This document shows positions 44,145-52,653 of a DNA stretch of 64,000 bases, piece after piece (within the stretch, counting starts at the first letter, position 1; the number at the start of each line of letters is the position of its first letter). The stretch is taken from NCBI GenBank assembly GCA_900770345.1, contig CAAGKF010000111.1:1-64000 (forward strand), read 5' to 3'. This stretch comes from Lachnospiraceae bacterium. Lineage in GTDB: Bacteria; Bacillota; Clostridia; Lachnospirales; Lachnospiraceae. The notes under the pieces were generated by a model. The model did not search any database and was not told the origin of the DNA. It saw only the letters and a list, made by a program, of their open reading frames with translations. The position numbers were made by a program, and so were the translations under genes.

Positions 44145-45311
44145 TTATACTCCATCTTTTCCCAAAATTTCCGATCTGGCAAAGTCTTTTGTAGAAATGA
44201 TGCACACCCAGGTCTGCCCCTGGTTCAGCACGATCTCCCTGTGATCCTGATCATAATAATGGGTCACGCCGAATTCCCCGTCCTTTTCCCAGGAAATAGG
44301 GATCGCTTTGCCGCCGGTGATAAAATACCCGCATTCTGAGGTATGTACATTGATATTCAGGTACTCCGTAGTTGCGTAATAACCGGACTGACAATACTGA
44401 AAAATCACATTTTTCGCTGTAATGGGGCCCTCATTTCCTTCATGAATCGCACCATACTGATATCGGTGATAAAGCCCGTCCTTTTCATCGTACACAAAAC
44501 GCGGCGCATTCATCTGATATCCCGGACGCACCTCCGCCGCTTCCAGCATGCCGGGACGGCTGCTCAGATCCACCTCTCTGCCGTCACGCGCGAAAAGATA
44601 ATGGCCTCTGTAGGAAGAAGCGTACTCCTCAGAATACCCCAGCTGTTCGATGGATTTCTGAAGCCGTTCTCCGCTGGTATATGCATTGTGAGGTGACTTT
44701 TTGTCGCTGCTCCTGTAATAAGCCACATTGCCGATGGCATCCAGACCATTGATATTATCCAGATTGTTCAGGTAGGGTTTGGCAAAGGTGCTTTGGCCGT
44801 AATGGGCATAGATCGCGTCAAACTCCTTTGCAAAATAGGTGTAATAGGTACGGCAGCTCCGGACAGAGCCAATCCTCTCAAGATCATCGTAATCCTCCAG
44901 GATAGACATATAACGGTTCATGCCGCCCTCCGCCGGGGCCTCATAAACTACACCTGCACGGTTAATGCCGTACTGGGGCCTGGCTTCCTTGTCATTGCTC
45001 ATCATCACCGCTACCGGACGCCGGCTTCCTTTGTCCGCATCCACCATCTGTCCCGTAAGATAGCTTCGGATCTTTCCGTCAGCCTCCACGCGTTCCTCCG
45101 GCAGATAATATTCCTCCGCGACCTCCGATTCAGGAGCTGTCTCCTTTTCTTCATCTGAACGGATCTCAATCTCCACCGGCGTCGTTGTCTCCGGCGTTTT
45201 GGTCTCAGCCTGAGAAGAAGGTGATACACTTACCTGGCTGGAGCAGCCTCCAAGGAATACCGCCGCTGCGGCAGCCATCACATATACGATCCACCTGTGT
45301 CCCGCTCTCAT
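44145..45311 (-). CDS. DUF3048 (YerB-like) lipoprotein
   Basis: 388 residues. Signal peptide with lipobox FLGGCSS, then a Ser/Thr/Glu-rich linker, then a DUF3048 domain (RRPVAVMMSNDKEARPQYG, RYMSILEDYDDLERIGSVRS) and its C-terminal partner domain (YYDQDHREIVLNQGQTWVC). Surface-anchored; function unknown. Starts in the ybeY stop (ATGA overlap), so it is coupled to ybeY. Confidence 0.9.
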   Translation of the reverse strand: MRAGHRWIVYVMAAAAAVFLGGCSSQVSVSPSSQAETKTPETTTPVEIEIRSDEEKETAPESEVAEEYYLPEERVEADGKIRSYLTGQMVDADKGSRRPVAVMMSNDKEARPQYGINRAGVVYEAPAEGGMNRYMSILEDYDDLERIGSVRSCRTYYTYFAKEFDAIYAHYGQSTFAKPYLNNLDNINGLDAIGNVAYYRSSDKKSPHNAYTSGERLQKSIEQLGYSEEYASSYRGHYLFARDGREVDLSSRPGMLEAAEVRPGYQMNAPRFVYDEKDGLYHRYQYGAIHEGNEGPITAKNVIFQYCQSGYYATTEYLNINVHTSECGYFITGGKAIPISWEKDGEFGVTHYYDQDHREIVLNQGQTWVCIISTKDFARSEILGKDGV

Positions 45312-45805
45312 CTCGTGTACCCCCTCGTATTCAGTATCTCTCTCTGCCGTTCCTCCATGTTCAGTCGCTCTTCATCCTCCATATGATCATAGCCGCAGAG
45401 ATGGAGCATGCTGTGAGCCACCAGGAAGGCCAGCTCTCTGGTCTGAGAATGGCCGTATTTCTCTGCCTGCTCCTCCACCTTGTCCACGGAAATGACGATA
45501 TCTCCCAGCATCAGCTCCCCTGTCTCCGGATTGAAATAATCCTCCACCGAATCCTCTACATGGTCAAAATCTGACGGTATTTCGTAATCCACCAGCGGAA
45601 AAGACAATACATCCGTTGGGGCATCAATCTGACGGTACTCTCTGTTGATCGCCCGGATAGACTCATTGTCCGTAAGGATCACATTTACCTCCGCTTCATA
45701 AGGACATTTCTCATAGTCCAGCGCTGCCAGCACAATATCATTGATGATCGTCTCATAAGGCAGCTTCAGCTTCTTCTCTGCTTCGTATTCTATACTGATC
45801 GTCAT
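45308..45805 (-). CDS. ybeY: Endoribonuclease YbeY (rRNA maturation factor)
   Basis: 165 residues. Single-strand endoribonuclease for 16S rRNA 3' maturation and ribosome quality control. The zinc motif H-x3-H-x5-H is present in HSMLHLCGYDH near residue 130, with the conserved TDVLSFPL upstream. Normal length. Follows phoH, the frequent partner, by about 90 bases. Confidence 0.96.
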   Translation of the reverse strand: MTISIEYEAEKKLKLPYETIINDIVLAALDYEKCPYEAEVNVILTDNESIRAINREYRQIDAPTDVLSFPLVDYEIPSDFDHVEDSVEDYFNPETGELMLGDIVISVDKVEEQAEKYGHSQTRELAFLVAHSMLHLCGYDHMEDEERLNMEERQREILNTRGYTR

Positions 45806-45894
45806 CCCGTATCCTCTCCCATACCTGATTTTCTTTTCTGTCTGCGGCTTTTGCTGTCACCAAAAATCCGGCGCACCGCGGTTTTTTTTCTTTC

Positions 45895-46944
45895 TCAGCT
45901 TCTGAGTCTCGCCCGGCGAAGCCTGGGTGAATGACTGTGCTCCTTTACAGGGAATCCTCCGTCCTTAGGAGAATGCTTTCTGCTCTCCGACTTTTTCTCA
46001 TAGTCATCATAAGCCTGAACAATTTTCTGTACCAGCGGATGACGCACCACGTCTGAGCTGGTCAGATAGCAAAAACCGATATCATCGATCTTTTTCAACA
46101 CCTTCAGAGCCGTATCCAGACCTGAAACCGCTCCGGAAGGAAGATCCTTCTGTGTCTGATCACCGGTAATGATGACCTTAGAGCCGAAACCGATTCTGGT
46201 AAGAAACATCTTCATCTGTGCCGGCGTCGTATTCTGGGCTTCATCAAGAATGATATAGGCGTTATCCAGCGTACGTCCTCTCATATAAGCCAGAGGCGCC
46301 ACCTCGATCAGACCCTTCTCGGAATTGTGCAGATAGCTTTCCGCTCCCATGATCTGGTAAAGAGCATCATAAAGGGGGCGCAGATAAGGATCGATCTTGC
46401 TCTGCAGATCGCCGGGAAGAAATCCCAGCTTTTCTCCCGCTTCGATTGCCGGCCGGGTCAGGATGATCCGGCCCACCTCCCCGTTTTTAAAGGCCTGAAT
46501 CGCCATAGCCATAGCCAGATAGGTTTTTCCGGTACCGGCGGGACCGATACCGAAAACGATCATCTTCTTCCGAATAGCATCCACATAGGCCTTCTGCCCC
46601 AGAGTCTTGGGCTTTACCGGCTTTCCCGTTACGGTACGGCAGATAATGTCCTTGTCGATCTCCAGGATCTCTCCGTCCTTTTCCGTAAAGGAAAGAGACA
46701 GAGCATAATCTACATTCTGCTCCGTAATAGAATTCCCCCGCCTGGATAATTCGATCAGGTTGCTGAACACACTTTTTGCCTGACCAATCGTTTTTTCCGG
46801 TCCGATGATCTTGATTGCCCCGTCCCGGGCGATCATAGTCACATGAAGCGTCCGCTCTATTTTCTTAAGATATACATCAAACTGCCCGCAGACATTGCGT
46901 TCATGTTCCGCAGGAATATCAATCATCGTTTCAATCACACTCAT
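45895..46944 (-). CDS. phoH: PhoH family ATPase
   Basis: 349 residues. KH-like N-terminal region, then the PhoH P-loop domain: FGIGPAGTGKTYLAMAMA near residue 137, RPAIEAGEKLGFLPGDL, YIILDEAQNTTPAQMKMFL and VITGDQTQKDLP. Predicted RNA helicase or ATPase linked to rRNA processing with YbeY. The C-terminal about 28 residues form a basic tail (PRLRRARLRS) that goes beyond the usual end. Overlaps the yqfD stop by 4 bases. Confidence 0.94.
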   Translation of the reverse strand: MSVIETMIDIPAEHERNVCGQFDVYLKKIERTLHVTMIARDGAIKIIGPEKTIGQAKSVFSNLIELSRRGNSITEQNVDYALSLSFTEKDGEILEIDKDIICRTVTGKPVKPKTLGQKAYVDAIRKKMIVFGIGPAGTGKTYLAMAMAIQAFKNGEVGRIILTRPAIEAGEKLGFLPGDLQSKIDPYLRPLYDALYQIMGAESYLHNSEKGLIEVAPLAYMRGRTLDNAYIILDEAQNTTPAQMKMFLTRIGFGSKVIITGDQTQKDLPSGAVSGLDTALKVLKKIDDIGFCYLTSSDVVRHPLVQKIVQAYDDYEKKSESRKHSPKDGGFPVKEHSHSPRLRRARLRS

Positions 46945-48176
46945 TGTGCTGTTTCTGTCTCCTCTGAATCTGTAGTTGGTTTTTCAGCCGGACGTGTGCT
47001 GACAATGGATTCCACCGTCACCAGCTCCCCGCGTATCCGGCATTGGGATAAACTTGTATCTATTCTATCATTATTTTCAAGAATTTGTACCCCTTTTTCC
47101 TCTAATTTTTTAACAAATTGGCGGTTATAGACTGAGGCCAGCTCCTCCAGCTCTTTTTTTGTATAATTTTTCTCATAAGATACCATTTCTTTTCCTTCTA
47201 TGATCCCCAAGTAAAAGGGAAGATAATAATTCGCAAAAAGCTTCAGCTGATACTCTTCCATGGAGTAATCCCATTGTCTGTTCTCCGGAACCGGAAGAAG
47301 CAGCGTAAAAGACCAGGGGCCGGCCTTCAGATACCAGCCCTTCCTTCTGCGTCCTGTATCCGCCCGCACCTCCCGCACCAGCGGCAGTTTTTTTTCATAG
47401 GAGCAGAAGGTCCTGGCAGAAATATCCGCGTCGGCCCGGACCAGGGTGCCTCCGATTTCCGTGCCGCTGTCATCCCTGAGAGGCACCCAGCCTTTTACAA
47501 GGATTTGCCCTTCCTCCACCTGATCTCCCACTTTAACGCAGGCGGTACCCTGACGCACTATCATAGAGGTAATGATTCCCTCTTTGACCGCCACAATATC
47601 ACAGGGCGTTTCATCCTTCAGCGGTACCGAGGAAAGAACCTCATTTTCTTTCACGTGGATCAGAAGCCTGGTACCGGAGACCCTGGCCGCAACCCAGGTA
47701 ATCTCCGGAAAGTTTTCCCGGATCGCATCCTCAAGCCTGTCACAGTCTACAGCTGATTTTTTCATTCCATAACAGATCTCCTCTGATTCCAGAAAGGTCA
47801 GAAGCGTATCATAGGTATACCTGTAATTTCCCTCAAACCGGATATCCCATATAAACAGGGACATTATATAGAGGACAGCAAAAAATCCGGCGATCCCGGC
47901 AGCAAAATACCACCGTTTTTTATACCTGTAAATAAAAAAAGGAAGGCCGAAGCGCTCCAGGATATGCAGCCTCACTTCAGCCTTGCGCACCAGCGGCTGT
48001 ACACGTCGGTATCCCTCCACTGTCATACAGAATCTATAATCCCCGCCGGGACCGCATTTTATGCCCCATATTTCAATCCCGCGGGCGCTGCACAGATTCA
48101 GGAAACGCTCCGGAGAATATCCCTTCAGTTCAAGACGTATGTATCCTTTCCAGTTGTGAAGCAGCCATTCCCTCAA
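46941..48176 (-). CDS. yqfD: Sporulation protein YqfD
   Basis: 411 residues. N-terminal domain (RGIEIWGIKCGPGGDYRFC), a membrane segment at about residues 91-110 (AAGIAGFFAVLYIMSLFIW), then the large outer domain with WVAARVSGTRLLIHVKEN and CDIVAVKEGIITSMIVRQG. Known family of sporulation proteins expressed in the mother cell under sigma-E in Bacillus. Lies between yqfC and phoH, the standard order. Confidence 0.94.
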   Translation of the reverse strand: MREWLLHNWKGYIRLELKGYSPERFLNLCSARGIEIWGIKCGPGGDYRFCMTVEGYRRVQPLVRKAEVRLHILERFGLPFFIYRYKKRWYFAAGIAGFFAVLYIMSLFIWDIRFEGNYRYTYDTLLTFLESEEICYGMKKSAVDCDRLEDAIRENFPEITWVAARVSGTRLLIHVKENEVLSSVPLKDETPCDIVAVKEGIITSMIVRQGTACVKVGDQVEEGQILVKGWVPLRDDSGTEIGGTLVRADADISARTFCSYEKKLPLVREVRADTGRRRKGWYLKAGPWSFTLLLPVPENRQWDYSMEEYQLKLFANYYLPFYLGIIEGKEMVSYEKNYTKKELEELASVYNRQFVKKLEEKGVQILENNDRIDTSLSQCRIRGELVTVESIVSTRPAEKPTTDSEETETAQ

Positions 48177-48195
48177 GCCCTCCCCTCCTATCTGT

Positions 48196-48465
48196 CTATG
48201 TCTGAAATTCCAGCGATGTGATTTGACCGGTTATCTTCAATTCTTCCGCCGTGTAATATTCAATGACAAGACCCGTTCCATGGATCAGAAGCCGGCAGTT
48301 TTTTGCCTGCAGCTTCACCAGAGTATCCGTAAACAGCAGAATGCTCCGATAGTTTTCAATATTCACTTCATACCGGCCTACAAAGCTCACCAGAACATCC
48401 CCCAGAAGTACATCCCGGGGCAGGCCCAGCGCTGAGACGGCAGTCCGCTTCCCATCCCATTCCAT
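48196..48465 (-). CDS. yqfC: Sporulation protein YqfC
   Basis: 89 residues from the ATG at 48465, 10 bases after GGGAG; a GTG three codons earlier is too close to that site. YabP/YqfC family fold: LPRDVLLGDVLVSFVGRYE, then NYRSILLFTDTLVKLQAKN. Small mother-cell sporulation protein that pairs with YqfD. Preceded by a good sigma-E-like promoter. Confidence 0.92.
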   Translation of the reverse strand: MEWDGKRTAVSALGLPRDVLLGDVLVSFVGRYEVNIENYRSILLFTDTLVKLQAKNCRLLIHGTGLVIEYYTAEELKITGQITSLEFQT

Positions 48466-48497
48466 ACTGTCCACGCTCCCGATACACCGGTTCTTTT

Positions 48498-48524
48498 TAT
48501 TATATGCCGGCTTCCGGCCAATAT
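48498..48524 (-). promoter_or_regulatory. Sigma-E-like promoter of yqfC
   Basis: On the minus strand ATATT (48520-48524) in the -35 region, 13-base spacer, CATATAATA (48498-48506) as -10. This fits the Bacillus sigma-E pattern and the known sigma-E control of yqfCD. Confidence 0.65.
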
Positions 48525-48608
48525 AACCTTCCCTTTTTTATCCTCTTTTCACCTTCTGTCCCTTGCCGGAATACATTATACTGGAATCAATAAATAAGAG
48601 AGGTATTT

Positions 48609-49646
48609 ATGAACAAAATTAACGGATATCCTGACACCTTCCTGAAGGTTTCCGAAACCTCCCAGGAAGATATGACAACAATGCCCTTTCCTACTCCGGA
48701 AGTGAGTACTCCTTCGGAAAACGGAACAAATCAGGGAGGAATGACAGAGGATCATACGCCCGTGATTCCTCTTCCCAATCCCGGCGAAGGGGGCCCTGTG
48801 TATACACCTCCGGAAGAAAACGCTCCGTCAGGCAACCGACCATCAGGCAGTATCCCCCCGATCAACCGCCCATCAGGAAGCCCCCCTTCAATCAATCGTC
48901 CAACAGGGAGCACTCCTTCGATCAACCGTCCATCGGGGAGCACTCCTTCCTTCCCGCCCATCTTCCGTCCTGTATTTACCGGCTCAGGAAACGGCATCAT
49001 AGGCGGAATCGCAGTGATACCCGGAATTTCTTTTCCCTGCTTTAACTGCACCGCCACCACCTTCGGACGCGTCCGTGTCCTCAACGCTTCCACCGGTTAT
49101 CAGCCCTTCTACGTGTATCTGGGCAACTGGCTCATTGCCAGTCAGCTGGACAACGGCGACCTGACAAGCTACGTTCAGTCTGCCTCCGGTACCCAGACAG
49201 TTACCGTGTCAGGAGCCAACGGTTATATTTATATCCAGAAAACCATCCAGGTGCGTTCCTCCTCTGCCGCAACCATTGCCATTATCAACACCCCCAGCGG
49301 TCTTGATCTGATGGAGATTTCCGACCTTTCCTGTACTGCTCCGTCCGGCAGCACCTGCCTGCGTACCTGCAACCTGTCACCGGATCTTGGCCCATTTGAC
49401 GTATCCGTAGATAACCGCGGCGGCAGCTTCACCGCTTTTACCAATGTCCGCTACCGTGAAGTAACCTCCTACAGCAGTTTCTATCCCGGCTGGTACCAGA
49501 TTTATATCTCACGAAGCGGTTCCGTGCCCTCCAACGCCATTGCTGCAGCCTCTGCCAATCTGATGGCAGATACCTCCTACACCCTGTATATTTTTAACGC
49601 TCCTACCCCGACTGAAGGACTCCGTGCCATGATCGTATCCAACTGA
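48609..49646 (+). CDS. DUF4397-domain protein with proline-rich repeat linker
   Basis: 345 residues; AGAGGTATTT before the ATG. No signal peptide or membrane segment. Residues about 1-75 are acidic and Pro/Thr-rich; residues 76-115 are four copies of a ten-residue unit like NRPSGSTPSI; residues about 150-345 hold two DUF4397-type beta-rich modules (FGRVRVLNASTGYQPFYVYL, then RTCNLSPDLGPFDVSVDN). A cysteine pair FPCFNC precedes the domain. The role is unknown; the layout (cytoplasmic, proline-rich, beta-sandwich) and the sporulation neighbours allow a spore-surface protein, as inference only. Divergent to yqfC. Confidence 0.75.
   Translation: MNKINGYPDTFLKVSETSQEDMTTMPFPTPEVSTPSENGTNQGGMTEDHTPVIPLPNPGEGGPVYTPPEENAPSGNRPSGSIPPINRPSGSPPSINRPTGSTPSINRPSGSTPSFPPIFRPVFTGSGNGIIGGIAVIPGISFPCFNCTATTFGRVRVLNASTGYQPFYVYLGNWLIASQLDNGDLTSYVQSASGTQTVTVSGANGYIYIQKTIQVRSSSAATIAIINTPSGLDLMEISDLSCTAPSGSTCLRTCNLSPDLGPFDVSVDNRGGSFTAFTNVRYREVTSYSSFYPGWYQIYISRSGSVPSNAIAAASANLMADTSYTLYIFNAPTPTEGLRAMIVSN
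48834..48953 (+). repeat. Four-unit, 30-bp in-frame tandem repeat
   Basis: Encodes NRPSGSIPPI, NRPSGSPPSI, NRPTGSTPSI and NRPSGSTPSF in a row. The DNA units are similar but not identical, and copy number could vary between strains. Confidence 0.85.
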
Positions 49647-49685
49647 TACGGCGCAGGCTTTTCGCAGATCCTGCCTAAAAGCGAC

Positions 49686-49745
49686 GTGCGCCGCCAGGCG
49701 CACCTAAAATGCCCGCCGGGAGCTTTCCGGGCTCCCGGCGGGCAT
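49686..49745 (-). terminator. Strong 15-bp hairpin between convergent genes
   Basis: ATGCCCGCCGGGAGC (49709-49723) and GCTCCCGGCGGGCAT (49731-49745) form a perfect GC-rich stem; on the minus strand TTTTAGG follows, so it ends the AbgB-like operon. A smaller hairpin (GTGCGCC at 49686-49692 with GGCGCAC at 49697-49703) lies nearer the DUF4397 gene and may serve it. Confidence 0.85.
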
Positions 49746-49757
49746 ACATTCTTATCC

Positions 49758-51200
49758 TTAATACGTATCCAGCGGCGGCTTTACCGAATCCGGAAGAGGA
49801 CAAGTGTACCTTCCTCCGTTTCGTTTTTTTACCTCCGCCTTCGCTGCCTCCATTACATCCGGCTGCTCCATGGTCCTGACCGCCGCAAGAGCCATGACCT
49901 TGGCAGCTGTCAGAAGTCCCTTATGTGCAATCGGGCTGCAGGTCTGCGCTGTCATCTGCCAGGTATGTCCCACATTTCCCACACAGCAGGTAGCTACATT
50001 GATATTCAGCGTGGGGACTGCATAGCCCACATCTCCCACATCAGTGGAACCTGCCTCCAGAACAATATTTCCGGGATCAAAAGGATGAATCTCACTGTCA
50101 AGAGGACGTGCCAGAATCTCCTCCACCCGTTCCTCCCCGTATACGTTTCCTATCTCTGTTTCGATCATCTTCCGCGTCTGAGAATTGTAGGTATCCAGGA
50201 ATTGCTTTGCCAGACAGTAATCCTCTTCCGTCCAGGCGGGTGCTCCGATCTCCTTCATACACTGATCCGCCACTTTTGCCAGGGCTTTGTTGGGAATATA
50301 CTCCGTAAAAGCCATAGCCAGCTCGTAATCCATTTCTGTTTCAGTCATAAGAGCTGCGCCTTTGGCCACCTTGACTACACGCTCAAACAGCTCTTTTAAC
50401 TGAGCCACATAAGGCGCCCTGACCTCATAGCGCACTGTTGCCCGGTCCTGCACAACATTGGGCGCCGTACCGCCTGCATCGATATAGGCATAATGAATCC
50501 TGGCCTCCGGGATCACATGCTCCCGCAGGTAATTGCAGCCTACGCTCATCAGCTCCACCGCATCCAGCGCGCTGCGCCCCAGATAGGGAGTAGCACCCGC
50601 ATGGGCAGTCAGGCCCTTAAAATGGAAATTGGCTCCCATAATGGCATTGTTATGGGTATTATCTACCTTGTTCCTATCGGAGGGATGCCAGGTATATACA
50701 AAATCCACACCGTCAAAAACCCCGTCTCTTGCCATAAACTGCTTGGAGCCGGCGCCTTCCTCTGCAGGACAGCCAAAATAAATAACCGTTCCGTCTTTTC
50801 CCGTTTTTTCCAGATAGTTCTTCACAGCAAAGGCTGCAGCCAGCGAACCTGCTCCCAGCGCGCTGTGACCGCAGCCATGCCCAGGCGCTCCTGCCACTCT
50901 CTCCTGCTTTACCGGTCTGGCGGCTTCCTGGCTTAAACCGGACAGCGCATCGTATTCTCCCAGAATACCCACAACCGGTTTTCCTGTGCCCTGCCCGAAG
51001 GTTCCTTTGAAGCAGGTGGGTATTCCGGCAAGTCCTGTTTCCACCTGAAATCCTTCCTCCGCCAAAAGCTTCTCCAGAAGCTCTGCTGACCGGTATTCAT
51101 GAAAAGCCAGCTCCGCGTATTCCCATATCTTATCATTTGCATCCAGGATGCGGGCCTGACAGTTTTCCACTGCTTCTGTGATCAGTTCCAAGTCTCTCAT
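49758..51200 (-). CDS. AbgB-like M20 family amidohydrolase
   Basis: 480 residues. Zinc-dependent amidohydrolase: GILGEYDALSGLSQEA and GHGCGHSALGAGS carry the metal ligands, EEGAGSKQFM the general base region, and GLTAHAGATPYLGRSALDAVEL the dimerisation lid. Closest in look to AbgB, subunit of p-aminobenzoyl-glutamate hydrolase, but AbgA and AbgT are absent. Placed directly after a polar amino acid ABC transporter, which suggests it processes an imported N-acyl amino acid or dipeptide (inference). Confidence 0.85.
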   Translation of the reverse strand: MRDLELITEAVENCQARILDANDKIWEYAELAFHEYRSAELLEKLLAEEGFQVETGLAGIPTCFKGTFGQGTGKPVVGILGEYDALSGLSQEAARPVKQERVAGAPGHGCGHSALGAGSLAAAFAVKNYLEKTGKDGTVIYFGCPAEEGAGSKQFMARDGVFDGVDFVYTWHPSDRNKVDNTHNNAIMGANFHFKGLTAHAGATPYLGRSALDAVELMSVGCNYLREHVIPEARIHYAYIDAGGTAPNVVQDRATVRYEVRAPYVAQLKELFERVVKVAKGAALMTETEMDYELAMAFTEYIPNKALAKVADQCMKEIGAPAWTEEDYCLAKQFLDTYNSQTRKMIETEIGNVYGEERVEEILARPLDSEIHPFDPGNIVLEAGSTDVGDVGYAVPTLNINVATCCVGNVGHTWQMTAQTCSPIAHKGLLTAAKVMALAAVRTMEQPDVMEAAKAEVKKRNGGRYTCPLPDSVKPPLDTY

Positions 51201-51205
51201 AGGTT

Positions 51206-51973
51206 TTACAGCACCTTTCCTAAAAATTCTATGGTTCTGGGATTCTTCGGATGGCTGAACAGCTCCTCCGGCGTTCCCTTTTCCTGAATCATTCCGTTAT
51301 CAATAAAGAACACCCGGTCACTGACCTCTCTCGCAAATCCCATTTCATGAGTCACGATCGCAATGGTCATACCGGAATCTGCCAGATCCCTGACAACATT
51401 CAGAACTTCCTTTACCATTTCCGGATCCAGGGCAGATGTAGGCTCATCAAACAGCATCACATCCGGCTCCATAGCCAGCGCTCTTACAATTGCCAGCCTC
51501 TGCTTCTGGCCGCCAGACAGCTTCCCGGGATACTCATCCTTTTTGTCAATCAGACCAACTCTTTTTAAAAGCTGGCAGGCCTTCTCCTCCGCTTCCGCCC
51601 TGGGCACCTTTTTCTCCAGCATGGGTGTCAGAGTAATATTATCGATCACCTTCAGATGCGGGAATACATTAAAGCTTTGGAATACCATTCCCATATGCTG
51701 GCGGAACTGGTCAATATTGACCGATTTATCCGTAATATCCGTCCCCCGAAAACAAACCTTTCCGGAAGTGGGAACCTCCAGAAGGTTGAGGCAGCGAAGA
51801 AACGTGCTCTTCCCGCCGCCGCTGGGCCCGATGATGGAAACCACCTCTCCCTCGTAAATGGACTCCGTAATCCCTTTTAATACCTCTAGCTTTCCAAAGG
51901 ATTTCTTCAGATTTTCCACCTGGATGATCGGCACTTTTTTTCCCTCAGCATCCGTTCTCTCATTACCGCTCAT
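51206..51973 (-). CDS. Polar amino acid ABC transporter ATP-binding protein
   Basis: 255 residues; ATG overlaps the permease end by 11 bases, with GGAGG inside the permease gene. Walker A GPSGGGKST, signature LSGGQKQRLAIVRAL, Walker B VMLFDEPTSALDPEMV. GlnQ/HisP-type ATPase. The substrate is an amino acid or derivative; not identifiable more closely. Confidence 0.93.
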   Translation of the reverse strand: MSGNERTDAEGKKVPIIQVENLKKSFGKLEVLKGITESIYEGEVVSIIGPSGGGKSTFLRCLNLLEVPTSGKVCFRGTDITDKSVNIDQFRQHMGMVFQSFNVFPHLKVIDNITLTPMLEKKVPRAEAEEKACQLLKRVGLIDKKDEYPGKLSGGQKQRLAIVRALAMEPDVMLFDEPTSALDPEMVKEVLNVVRDLADSGMTIAIVTHEMGFAREVSDRVFFIDNGMIQEKGTPEELFSHPKNPRTIEFLGKVL

Positions 51974-52628
51974 TCCGGTTCATCCTCCATTCCGCATATT
52001 CCATCATTTTTCCAAGCACCGTAGTTACCAGCAGATAGATCATGCCGGCAATGATAATGGACTCCACCTGACGAAAGGTGGCGGAAGCCACGGTCTTGTA
52101 GGATGTGGTCAGCTCATTGATAAAGAAAACGGAAGCCAGGGAAGCCTGCTTGATCATGGTAATAAACTCATTTCCCAGCGCAGGCAGAATATTTTTTACC
52201 GCCTGAGGAAGAATGATTCTGGTCATCGCATGGCGTCCCGTCATACCCAAGCTTCGCGCCGCCTCCATCTGCCCCTTATCCACAGCCTGAATACCGGCTC
52301 GGATGACCTCTGCCACATAGGAGCTGGCATTTACGATCAATGCGATGATAATGCAGGTGGTATCGGGAATATTCACCCGAACCACCTTGGGCAGAAAAAT
52401 CCAGAAGAAATACAGCTGAAGAAGAATCGGGGTTCCCCGCAGCACCCAGACGTAAAACCGTACAAACAGATGAAAGGGCTTAAACCTGGAAAGGCGCAGC
52501 ACTGCCAGCAAAATACCGATCACAGTGCCGAAAAGCACGGTGATCGCCGCCAGGCAAAGGGTGCCTGCCAGTCCCTGTATGTAAACATAGCTGTAACGGT
52601 TCCACATTTTCAGAATGGTTTCCAACAT
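51963..52628 (-). CDS. Polar amino acid ABC transporter permease
   Basis: 221 residues, about five membrane helices, HisM/GlnP family. N-terminal YVYIQGLAGTLCLAAITVL and the EAA loop EAARSLGMTGRHAMTRIILP with the following QAVKNILPALGNEF. Only one permease gene is present, so it probably works as a homodimer. Confidence 0.93.
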   Translation of the reverse strand: MLETILKMWNRYSYVYIQGLAGTLCLAAITVLFGTVIGILLAVLRLSRFKPFHLFVRFYVWVLRGTPILLQLYFFWIFLPKVVRVNIPDTTCIIIALIVNASSYVAEVIRAGIQAVDKGQMEAARSLGMTGRHAMTRIILPQAVKNILPALGNEFITMIKQASLASVFFINELTTSYKTVASATFRQVESIIIAGMIYLLVTTVLGKMMEYAEWRMNRNER

Positions 52629-52653
52629 AATATAAGACCTCTCCCAACTTCAA

